A DNA stretch of 64,000 nt from G963701675 sp963701675 (GTDB taxonomy: Bacteria; Planctomycetota; Planctomycetia; Gemmatales; Gemmataceae): NCBI GenBank assembly GCA_963701675.1, contig OY969623.1:4712001-4776000 (forward strand). The letters are read 5' to 3'. Positions 35,498 through 44,584 of this stretch are shown here, piece by piece (positions within the stretch are counted from its first letter, which is position 1; each line of letters begins with the position of its first letter). Position numbers and translations under genes: made by a program. The notes beneath the pieces are model-generated. The model was given only the letters and a program-made list of their open reading frames with translations, was not told the origin of the DNA and did not search any database.

Positions 35498-38400
35498 ATG
35501 GACATTACCACCCCTCGTCCAGGGCTTCGCCAAGCACATTCGTGAACTGAAAGCGCCTGAATACAAGGAATCCTCGGTCCGTCGTCACTACATCGATCCG
35601 TTCTGGGGATTGCTCGGATGGGATGTCGATAACACGGATCAGCGGCGCCGCAAGACGTTGAGGTCGTGATCGAGCCGTCGATGGACTCGGCGGAAGACGG
35701 CGGCTTACGCTCGCGCGAACCGGATTACCTATTCCGCGTCAGCGGCTTCCCACGCTTCATCGTCGAGGCCAAGAAACCCGCCGTCGATATAGACACGCCA
35801 AACGTTACGCCTGGAATGCCACCATCCCGTTCGCGATTCTCACGGACTTCGAGCAATTCCGTCTCTACGATACGACACTCAAACCCATCTTGAACGACCC
35901 GAATCGCGGATTAGTGAAAGAGTTTCTGATCGACTTTCAAGATTATCCGGTCAAATGGGAAGAAATCGTCGCGACTTTTGGACGAGAGGCGGTTTCCGAC
36001 GGTTCACTCGAGCGGCTGCGCGCTCGAATACGGAAGGTCTCGCCAACGCGCCGGCTCCGCACCGTGGATCGGATGCTGTTCGAGCTGCGGGGGGACGAGC
36101 CTGTCGATCGGGTTTTCCTGGATTATTTGGAAAAGTACCGCCAACATTTCGCTCGTGCAATTTATCACGACAACAAGAAAGACTTTGCGGAGGCCAATAC
36201 GCTTCACGGTGCTGCCCGCCTGACCGAAGCGGTGCAACGACTCATCGACCGGCTCGTCTTCATGCGCGTTTGCGAGGACCGTGGCGTTGGCTACTGGGGC
36301 GGGCTTCGGGATACACTCGACCGAATTAGCGCTGAGGGAGGCGAGCTTTACGAATCGTTGTGCCTAGATTTTCGCCATCTCGACCAGCAGTATAATGGCT
36401 ATCTTTTCAAGTATCATTTCTCCGAATCGCTCAAGGTTTCCGGCGAGATCCTGTCGGATTTCATTCGAACGCTTTATCCGCCAGACGGACCGTGGGACTT
36501 TTCCGCCATCGGCGACGACATTCTTGGCATCGTCTATGAGCGATTCCTTGGAAATGTTGTCACGGTGGAACGCGGTATTGCGACCGTCACCGAGAAACCA
36601 GAAGTCCGGCACGCCGGCGGCGTCTATTACACGCCGCGATTCGTGGTGGAAACTATTATTCGCCGTGTCGTGGGACCGAAGCTTGTCGACAAGAACCCGA
36701 TGGAACTTCTCGACGTGAAAATCCTCGACCCGGCCTGCGGTTCCGGTTCGTTTCTTGTCGCCGCATTCCAGTATCTCATCGATCATTGCGTGTCCGCCAT
36801 CACCGCCAATCCATCCTTGGCGAAAGCGCCAGGCGGATCGAAAAAAGCCAAGCGTAAGCAGCAAGCCATCGCATTCAAAGACAAAGACAAATGGAATCTT
36901 GCTCCCGAATTCAAGGCGGCGCTTTTGACCAACTGTATTCACGGCGTTGACATCGACCAACAAGCGGTCGAAGTCACGGTCATGTCGCTTTACCTCAAGA
37001 TGCTGGAAGGGAAGCTGCCCGAAAACTGGCAGCGCGATTGGATCGAAAAACAGCTCCTGCCGCCGCTGGAGAACAACATCTTGTGCGGTAACTCGCTTAT
37101 CAGTTCCGCCGACTTTGATCGATTCTTGACCGAAAAGCGCGAAGGACTCTTCCCCGAAGAGGATGACATCCGCTTCAGCATCAATCGGTTTGATTGGGAC
37201 AGCCGTATGCGCGGATTCGGCCGGCTTCTCGACTCGCAAGCGAAGCAGGAACGCGGCCGCACCGGTTTCGACTGCATCATCGGCAATCCTCCATACATCC
37301 GCGTCCAGGAACTCAACAAGTGGGCCGCCGATGAATGCGAGTTCTACAAGTTTCGATACGCCTCCGCCAAAAAAGGCAACTACGACATCTACGTCGTCTT
37401 CGTCGACCGCTGCCTGGAGTTACTGGCGCCGGATGGGCTGCTTGGCTTCATCATGCCGCACAAGTTCTGGCAGGCGAAGTATGGGGAAGGGTTGCGAAAG
37501 ATTATCGCGGACGGGAAACACCTGCGGAGCGTTGTAGATTTCGCTGACCAGCAAGTCTTTAGCGGGGCGACGACGTATACGGCGGTCCAAGTGCTTTCGC
37601 GCGATGGCTCACACAAGACAGTGGACTACGCTAAAGTTCTGACGCTCGACGATGGGCGGGCGCAGTGTTCTAGCCTGGACGCGGGCGCGAAACCTGTTGG
37701 AACAGAACGGTACTCTTCATCCCACCATAACGACGGACAACCTTGGATATTTGGAAACAAATCCACCTTGCGGTGGCTCGATGCAGTACGCGCAAATCAC
37801 TCAACACTTGGTCAGATCAGCAAGAAGATAGCACAAGGTTTGGTTAGCGGATGTGACGGTGCGTTCTATGTCGTCCCGCAAGGTGATGAATTCCGCAGCC
37901 AGTTGACCCAGCGCACCCATCGACTTGAGCGCTCACTCATACATCCGCTATTGAAAGGTTCACTGCACATCCGACGATGGGCCTCCGATGCATCGAAGTT
38001 GGCGGTGTTGTTTCCATATGAACGAACGCGGAACGGCTTCGAGCTTATCGATCCAGTTAGATTTGTGAAGCGTTTTCCTCACGCGTGGGAGTACCTCGGA
38101 TTCTGCAGACGTATGCTCGAGACTAGAGAAAAACGACGGTTCGCCGGGGCCCACTTCTATCAATTCTCCCGCCCCCAGAATTTCGACGTGATGGACCTTC
38201 CGAAGGTACTCGTGCCTGCGATTGGCCAGAGAGCCGAATATGCAGTGGATATCAGGGGCGAACACTACTACGTCGGGAGCGGTGGAGGCGGCGGTGGGGC
38301 CCACGCAATTGTGCCAAGCATCAAAATCAACCTGCACTACCTCTGCGGTATTTTGAACAGCCGATGTCTCGATACGTTTTTGCAGCGCGTTACCACACCA

Positions 38401-38661
38401 TTCCACAGCGGTTGGTTTGCGTATAGCAAAGGATATATCGAACAAATACCCATCAAGCTCCCCGAAGCTGCCGCCGACAAAAAACTCGCCGACCGCATCG
38501 TGGAATCGGCGCGCGTCATCATGGACGCCAAAATCAAACTCCGCGACGGCAACCTCTCCGACCGCGAACGGAAGACCTTGGAAGGGGAAGTCGAATCCCA
38601 CGAACGTCGGATCGACGAAGCGGTCTTCCGACTTTACGGTGTGAACGAGTTGCCGGCGTGA
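35498..38661 (+). CDS. Type IIG restriction-modification enzyme, N-terminus interrupted by frameshifts
   Basis: From about 35800 an open frame of roughly 950 residues carries the adenine methyltransferase: motif I ILDPACGSGSFLVAAF (about 36721), motif IV IIGNPPYIRVQELN (about 37276) and a C-terminal target-recognition region (GILNSRCLDTFL). Upstream, frame pieces encode the nuclease: HIRELKAPEYKESSVRRHY, GLLGWDVDNTDQ, then PDYLFRVSGFPRFIVEAKKP with a PD...ExK catalytic pattern. Joining these requires removing a base in the CCCC run at 35511-35514, adding one near 35648 and another near 35797. The restored protein would start at ATG 35498 and have about 1050 residues. Single-chain enzymes of this class both methylate and cut. 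Whether it is active depends on whether the indels are real. Confidence 0.85.
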
Positions 38662-38798
38662 GGAGAAAAAGGGGGCGATTTCACGTTAGTGTGCGTGCCG
38701 GCGTAGGATTCAGCGGCCGGGTGGTAGCCGATTCGAGCAGGGCCGCTTTACGGACGCTGACACTTGCAAGTGCAACGATAAAGCGAGCGCGCCACCCA

Positions 38799-38975
38799 CT
38801 ATCGCCCGCGTTTGACGCGGGACGTCGGGGCCTTTTTCGCCTTTTTCCGTTTGTCACGCTGACGGCGTTCCCGGTCAAGCTTCTGTGCGTGCTTGAAAAG
38901 CCCGTCTAGGCCGCCATGTTTCTCGAGCAGCTCACGGCGGACACGCCAGATCTCCTCGAGCATAGCGTCTGCCAT
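38799..38975 (-). CDS. Small charged partner of the PIN-domain gene (putative antitoxin)
   Basis: This 58-residue frame begins MADAMLEEIWRVRRELLEKH and continues GGLDGLFKHAQKLD into a strongly basic tail (RDKRKKAKKAPTSRVKRGR). It starts 2 bases after the PIN gene's stop codon, so the two are translationally coupled. An acidic/amphipathic helix with a basic tail is common in small planctomycete antitoxin-like proteins of this arrangement. It is likely to counteract the PIN nuclease. Confidence 0.7.
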   Translation of the reverse strand: MADAMLEEIWRVRRELLEKHGGLDGLFKHAQKLDRERRQRDKRKKAKKAPTSRVKRGR

Positions 38976-38977
38976 TA

Positions 38978-39481
38978 CTACTGACTCCGAAGAATGTGCT
39001 GCCCGAATCGAACTTGAGGAATCGACTCGGGCGACACCAGCAACGGCACTGTGAGGTCAGTTGCTTCACACAGCGCCTCCAGTCGGCGTTGGACGACTGG
39101 GTTTGCCATATGAGAATAATTCCATGTTAGCAGATAATCCACGCCGTGGACTGCAGCTGTTGCTAAATGCGCGGCGTCCGTCGCCTTATTGGGTGGCACG
39201 ATGGCAAGTCGGACAATCTCCTTGGCGAGTTCTCGACTCGTTGCTGTCGCTGAAAGGTAACCTAGGCGTCGCACCATCTTCAGACAGTCACGCTGCCTCG
39301 GAAACCTCCCGGCTCGTAACTCGCCCTCGCTGAACCCCGAAGTCAGTACAGAAAAATGACGCCGTTCGATGTCCCACCATTCACGTGTGTGGAACCGGCG
39401 CGCCAAGAGGGCAACATCGCCGCCCTCGTACCAATACGCCGAAACCAGGCTCGTGTCGAGATAAACGGTCGGCTTGGTCAT
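38978..39481 (-). CDS. PIN-domain nuclease, VapC-type toxin
   Basis: The 167-residue protein has PIN acidic residues: Asp in TVYLDTSLVSAYW (D9), Glu in FSEGELRAG, Asp in KATDAAHLATAAVHGVDYLLTW and a later Asn/Asp. Such proteins are RNases in type II toxin-antitoxin systems. It is followed at 2-base spacing by a 58-residue charged gene, giving a toxin-first order rather than the usual antitoxin-first order. It lies next to the restriction-modification gene in a small defence-like cluster. Confidence 0.85.
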   Translation of the reverse strand: MTKPTVYLDTSLVSAYWYEGGDVALLARRFHTREWWDIERRHFSVLTSGFSEGELRAGRFPRQRDCLKMVRRLGYLSATATSRELAKEIVRLAIVPPNKATDAAHLATAAVHGVDYLLTWNYSHMANPVVQRRLEALCEATDLTVPLLVSPESIPQVRFGQHILRSQ

Positions 39482-39551
39482 GTCATCTTACCAGTAGCGG
39501 TTCATCAGTCCGACCGCAAGTCGTGCCAGGTGCCGCCATCCAATGCCACGA

Positions 39552-39674
39552 CGACCGTGGCCCCTTTCGTGTGGCCACGTGGCCAGGTTCTCGTCTCAAC
39601 CATCGCAACATCGAACCGGTTCCGGCTTTACGTGCAGCAGCGACCGTGGCCACATGCGTGGCCACGTGGCCAGG
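39552..39674. repeat. Two direct repeats with a TGGCCACGTGGCCA palindrome
   Basis: Copies at about 39552-39588 and 39641-39675 each begin CGACCGTGGCC and end with TGGCCACGTGGCCAGGT, with 52 bases between. Each contains a perfect 14 bp palindrome (39572-39585, 39659-39672). They fall in the 345 bp gap between the PIN gene and the BNR gene and could be regulator binding sites. Nothing else is recognised in this gap. Confidence 0.6.
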
Positions 39675-39826
39675 TACTGCCAGCGTGATGGTGCCATTGT
39701 TGGCGCAGCGGAGAGAACAGCCCGCCTCCTACGTTGATACCACGAGGCAGGTTTTTTGTGGGAAGTTGAGCTACCGTCGCATATGCTTGACGAATCGCAC
39801 CCAATCCATCGAGGAAGAGCACTCCC

Positions 39827-42334
39827 ATGATTCGTACCCGACTTTCGCAGCGCCACTGGCATCGTTGGACGATTCTCCGAGTAGAGCAACTAGAAGATCG
39901 AACCGTCTTATCCACTTCCTTTCCGTTGGATCGAGTGGAGTGGACGGCGCTCGGCCCGGCGCCGATCAATGCCCAAGGCAATGCGAATACCGGTCGAGTG
40001 TCGGCAGTCGCGGCCCATCCGACGGACGTAAACACCATCTACATCTCCACTGCCAGCAGCGGCGTGTGGAAGACGACCGACGGTGGCACGAGCTGGACGG
40101 CGCTCACCGACTTTGAAAAGACTCTGTACATGGGGCATCTGGCGCTGGCGCCGAGCAACCCGGACATAATCTACGCCGGCACTGGAGAACCGAACTACGG
40201 TCCCAGTAAAGATTCGTTCCTGCGTGAGAACGTCTATTCCGGCCGCGGTATCCTGAAGTCAACGGACGCCGGCGCGACGTGGACCTTACTCGGCGAGAGC
40301 GTGTTCTACCGCCGAACGATTTCGAAAGTCGTCATCCATCCCACCGATCCGGACATCGTTTATGTTGCGGTAGGAGCGAGGGCCTTCAACGGCCTCGACG
40401 GCAGCACGGGAATCTGGCTGTCAACCAACGGCGGCCAGTCGTGGAACCGGATCGTGAACGGCATCGCCAACTTCTCGGCATTCGACGCGGTGTCCGATTT
40501 GATCATGGACCCGAACGACCCGCAACACTTGTACGCCGCCGTCGGCAACCCGTATGGCGCGCCGGCCAACGGTGTCTATGAGAGTTTCAACGGCGGCCAA
40601 TCCTGGACCGTGGCCGGAAACTTCCCCACCGGTGTGAGCGATCCGAACATGGGACGGATCACCCTGGCCATCGCCCCGACGACACCGCAAATCCTGTTTG
40701 CGGCCGTGGCCCGCGCCGGGGCGAACGCGTCGCTCCTTCGCATGACCAAGACGACAAACGGGGGAACCACCTGGTCTACGCTCCCCGGCGTCGCCAATTA
40801 CATGGGACCATACGGCGATTACAACACCACGCTGGTCATCGACCCGGAGAATCCGAACGTGGTGTTTGCCGGCGGGCAATCCAGTGTCCTGCGCACAATC
40901 GACGGCGGCACGAACTGGGTACAGATCGCCACGGGCGCCTTTGCCCCCCACCCGGACCATCACGGGATGGCGTTTGACGCCGCCGGCCGGCTCCTCGACG
41001 GCAATGACGGCGGCATGTGGCGCTTCGACAGCCAGCCGCAACAAAGTCCGATCTGGGTCAACATCAACGGCAATCTGAACACCGTGCAGTTCGTCGGCAT
41101 CGCGCTCGATCCGTCCAACTTTGACATCGCCTACGGTGGGACACAGGACAACGGGACAGTGAAGTTCACCGACAGCCTGAACTGGGGCCGCATTCTCGGC
41201 GGTGATGGCGGCTTTACGCGAGTCGACTTTAATTCTCCGAACACGGTCTACGCGACGTTTCAGTACACCGTCGGCGCCGGTTTCCTGCAGCGCTCCGACA
41301 ATTTTGGATCCGGCTTCAATTCCAAGACCAACGGCATCAATACCAGTCTGCCCGGCAACTTCTACGCACATTATGTAATGGATCCGGTCAACCCCAACCG
41401 GCTCCTTTTCGGAAATAATCGCGTTTATGAAACCCTCAATCGGGGCGACAACTGGACGCAGCTTAGCGTCCCGTTCACCAACGGCTGGACAACCGATCGG
41501 CGCATCGACAGCGTCGCCGCCGCCGCAACGAACTCCAATGCCATCTATGCCGCCGCCGGCGGCCATGTGTACGTCACCCGGAACAAAGGCGGAACATGGC
41601 GCGAATCGAATCCAACGGTGCCGAACAATGCCATTCGTTTTCGCGACATCGAAGTGGACCCGACCGACCATCGCATAGCCTACGTCGTGGCCGACAATTT
41701 TGGAGACACTACCGGCGGTGGACAGATACGGGCAACGTTCAACTTCGGTCGGACTTGGACCGACATCAGCGGCAACCTTCCCGACGTCCCGATCTACACC
41801 GTCGCGATTCATTCACTGCCGGGGCCGGACGCCATTTATGTCGGTACCGACGAAGGCGTCTTTGTCAGCAACGACGGCGGCGCGCAATGGCGACGCATGG
41901 GGATCGGGCTACCACACGTCCAGGTGCACGAGTTGGAGCTGAACGTCCCGCTCGGCATCCTGGCCGCGGGCACGCACGGGCGCGGGATGTGGCAGATTCA
42001 AATCGCGGGTCGCGGTTCAGGCCAACCGTCACGGCAACCGCTTTTGAATCTTGTCCATTTGGCCGTCGAGCCCTTCTTGATGCAGCCGGAGTTTCTTCAG
42101 AGAGACGATGCTCAGCCTAATGCGGATCGAGCGCTTCTGCTAGCGACCCTCAGTGCCCGTGCGTTTCAGCACGGCGAGGCGGTCACCTCTGGCGACAATG
42201 ATCTTCGGATCGGGGTCCGCACATCCCATTACCGGCAAGGACTCTGCGTCGACGAATCGGCAAGCTGGCCGAATCTTGATACTCAGCAGATATTTGGCCG
42301 CACGCCAGCACCCCACACCGCCAACGATGTGTAG
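39827..42334 (+). CDS. Exported BNR/sialidase-like beta-propeller protein
   Basis: The 835-residue protein is a large secreted beta-propeller of the VPS10/BNR type, with repeated Asp-box blades: SSGVWKTTDGGTSWTALT, GILKSTDAGATWTLLG, GIWLSTNGGQSWNRIV, GVFVSNDGGAQWRRMG. The N-terminus carries VEQLEDRTVL (residues 19-28), the planctomycete extracellular motif, without a classical signal peptide. The last ~120 residues (from about IAGRGSGQPSRQPL) are unstructured and lack a membrane anchor. No sialidase catalytic set is evident, so the enzyme role is unknown. The start has a GAGGAAG ribosome site. Confidence 0.85.
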   Translation: MIRTRLSQRHWHRWTILRVEQLEDRTVLSTSFPLDRVEWTALGPAPINAQGNANTGRVSAVAAHPTDVNTIYISTASSGVWKTTDGGTSWTALTDFEKTLYMGHLALAPSNPDIIYAGTGEPNYGPSKDSFLRENVYSGRGILKSTDAGATWTLLGESVFYRRTISKVVIHPTDPDIVYVAVGARAFNGLDGSTGIWLSTNGGQSWNRIVNGIANFSAFDAVSDLIMDPNDPQHLYAAVGNPYGAPANGVYESFNGGQSWTVAGNFPTGVSDPNMGRITLAIAPTTPQILFAAVARAGANASLLRMTKTTNGGTTWSTLPGVANYMGPYGDYNTTLVIDPENPNVVFAGGQSSVLRTIDGGTNWVQIATGAFAPHPDHHGMAFDAAGRLLDGNDGGMWRFDSQPQQSPIWVNINGNLNTVQFVGIALDPSNFDIAYGGTQDNGTVKFTDSLNWGRILGGDGGFTRVDFNSPNTVYATFQYTVGAGFLQRSDNFGSGFNSKTNGINTSLPGNFYAHYVMDPVNPNRLLFGNNRVYETLNRGDNWTQLSVPFTNGWTTDRRIDSVAAAATNSNAIYAAAGGHVYVTRNKGGTWRESNPTVPNNAIRFRDIEVDPTDHRIAYVVADNFGDTTGGGQIRATFNFGRTWTDISGNLPDVPIYTVAIHSLPGPDAIYVGTDEGVFVSNDGGAQWRRMGIGLPHVQVHELELNVPLGILAAGTHGRGMWQIQIAGRGSGQPSRQPLLNLVHLAVEPFLMQPEFLQRDDAQPNADRALLLATLSARAFQHGEAVTSGDNDLRIGVRTSHYRQGLCVDESASWPNLDTQQIFGRTPAPHTANDV

Positions 42335-42347
42335 GTGGTTGTCGCCC

Positions 42348-42394
42348 GGATTCGTTCGGGACTCTCAACGCCATCGACCGGCAAAAGCCACACA
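42348..42394. repeat. 46 bp dispersed repeat, copy 1
   Basis: Shares GGATTCGT, ACTCTCAACGCCAT, GACCG and AAGCCACAC with a second copy at 44392-44437. It lies 14 bases after the BNR gene's stop. Confidence 0.6.
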
Positions 42395-42423
42395 GGGACG
42401 ATTTCTTTTTTGGAGTCGCTCGC

Positions 42424-44170
42424 CTAAGGCACGTAGTAGTGCCAGTTGTAAGTTAGGTCCACGCTCCCGCCCGGCGCCAACTTGGTGTGCCACGTGATCC
42501 GGCCGACGCCGTTGAAATGGTACCACCAATCATTCCAGCTATAGTAACGCCACCAGTGTGGATACTGATAACCCGCCCCGTACCCGTCGTCTTCAAACAC
42601 GTTCACCATCTCGGCCTTGCCGTCATTTTCTGCACTGTCGATGTTGCCGAGCACGTTGCGGACAATTTCAAGTTCGACAGGCGTTTTGCGATGATTGACC
42701 AGGTGGATTGAACCGGCCAATTCGATGCGTCGATAGTTGTGATTGTTCCAATTGGCGGCGTTGGGAATACGCTTCGTCTCCTTGTCGGCCTTTTTCACCT
42801 GAATGTCCACGGCAGTGGTAATCGTCAGATCGGTTCGCGCCGGGAGAGGTGTAGGTCATCATGCCTTGCGCCAAGACACGGTTGTTATGGACGATTAGCG
42901 CCGGCGCGGTGGTGAGCGGCTGACTGCTCGAATTGTTCAGACGAAACTTGTGCATGACCTTGGGAGCGTGAAAGAGCTTGGCCAGCTCCTGTTGTTGATG
43001 GGTGTCGCGCGGTTGTCGCACTTCCGGCGGCGGCACGAAAGGCAAATCCATCACATAGATGTCCTTGTATTCCACGTTGAATTGTGCCACCGGCACAACC
43101 AAACGCTCTCCCTTCTTTAGGGTGAGGTTCTTCAACGTGTACACGAACAGGTCCTCGTCCTTTCCCGCGGCCACGTCCGGCCCGAGATCGCCGCCCGGTT
43201 GCGCGGCGGGCTCACCGCCGGGATGACGATGTTCGCCGGTCCGCGCCATTTGCGTCATGATGGCGTTGGACATCCGATTGGTAGTCAATGAGCCTTGATC
43301 GAAGTATGGCGAGAGTCCCGCGAGGGTACGACCCAAGGCGATCGGATCGACCGTGTCCTTAAATGCGAACGTTGGTACGCCAATCACCAGATTGACCGTG
43401 ACGTCTTTTAAGTCGGTCATTTCGTTCAGGAGCGTGGCCTGAAGCTTGATTAGCGCTTTACCGTTGCCGTCGATCTCGACGCGATAATTCGGAATCCAGC
43501 GGATGCCCTTTTGCAAATACGCCATGCCGACGTTGACATCTTTTGCTGCGGCTCCTCCAGCCCAGTCGAATTTCATTGTGAGGACGTTTCGATAATCATT
43601 TGCGGTGAGTTTGGTTTGGTACTTGCCGGGGAAACGGACCTCTTGAATTCGGTCGAACTGCACGACGCGTGTCGCTTCCGCGGTCTTTAGCAAAATAAGA
43701 TCGTGGGTATGAGGCGGCGACACCGGCACATTCACCGATGATGGTACGCCCGCATCATCGGCATCGCGGGTCAGAAAACCGACGATCGTCGCCGGATAAG
43801 GGACGCCGGTATGGTCGGTAACGATCGCCTCGGTGCCGATGTTCGCTTGCACGATTTCGCGCAGCGTCACGGCCGGGCGCTCTGCCGGCACGCGCTTTCG
43901 CCCGGCGGTGACAGTTTGGAGTTTCACTCGCTCGTCCGCCGCGTACGGCCAAAATGTGCCGATCACCGGCGCCGGCAACTCATCGAGCACCACGTTGCCG
44001 CTTTGGTCCGTTGTCATTTTGCCTTCGTGAAGCACCAAAGCGTGGCCGTCTTTGAACACCGTGATCTCTTTCACCGGCATCCTCGGCATGACCGGCGGCT
44101 CGGTTGCCGACGCGGCCGTCGTCAAGTTGAACGTGAGAGCGATGATTACGAAAGGGTGCGCGCGGACCAT
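42424..44170 (-). CDS. Secreted DUF4139-like protein, frameshifted
   Basis: The N-terminal frame (from ATG 44170, MVRAHPFVIIALTFNLTTAA, a signal peptide) runs to about 42840; the C-terminal frame (NYRRIELAGSIHLVNHRKTPVELEIV...) ends at 42424. Restoring one missing base in the CGCGCC stretch near 42838 joins them: ...GMMTYTSPGA / RTDLTITTAVDIQVKKADK. The protein would have about 580 residues. The pattern (VFKDGHALVLHEGKM, AYLQKGIRWIPNYRV, TLLNEMTDLKDVTVNLVIG) matches DUF4139-type mucoidy inhibitor-like proteins. Its molecular function is unknown. The lesion may be a sequence error. Confidence 0.75.
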
Positions 44171-44218
44171 GGAAAACTCCTTCGGGAGAAATGGCGTTAC
44201 CTTGCGCAACCCTACCAC

Positions 44219-44584
44219 AAGTCAGATGGTGCTTGCGTAAACAGTTTGTAACAACAGGGGGAAGGCGCCGGGGTAAATCGCCGATTCCTTTCCCGGCAAA
44301 CCGCCCGTTCTGCCTCGTTGGTCTCTGGTAGGAGCGGCGGCCCCGGTTAGATGCACAACTATTAGGCGATGTCCCGATAAGCCTCCCCCCGGGATTCGTC
44401 CGCAACTCTCAACGCCATTGACCGAAGATAAGCCACACGACGACGTTCGGCTAGACCGTAACAAGGGTCAGGATGCGTCACGTTTTGCGTGAATTCCCGC
44501 CACGCGATCCCAACTCAAAACCAAAATTCTGTTGACATGCGCATCGTCGGGGCTTCCAATGAGGTCGTTTGGCGGAGTCGTTAA
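44219..44584. other. 366 bp region upstream of the FG-GAP gene, with dispersed repeat copy 2
   Basis: This gap between divergent genes contains the second copy of the 46 bp repeat (44392-44437). No small gene or RNA was recognised. A clear promoter pair was not identified. Confidence 0.5.

Noticed and set aside
36364..37239. A 291-codon minus-strand frame within the restriction-modification gene
   Set aside because: The plus strand contains DPACGSGSF and NPPY motifs in the same region, so the antisense frame is spurious.
40421..41812. A 463-codon minus-strand frame opposite the BNR gene
   Set aside because: Its composition is a mirror of the Asp/Gly/Thr-rich repeats and it shows no domain. 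The plus strand has clear Asp-box repeats.
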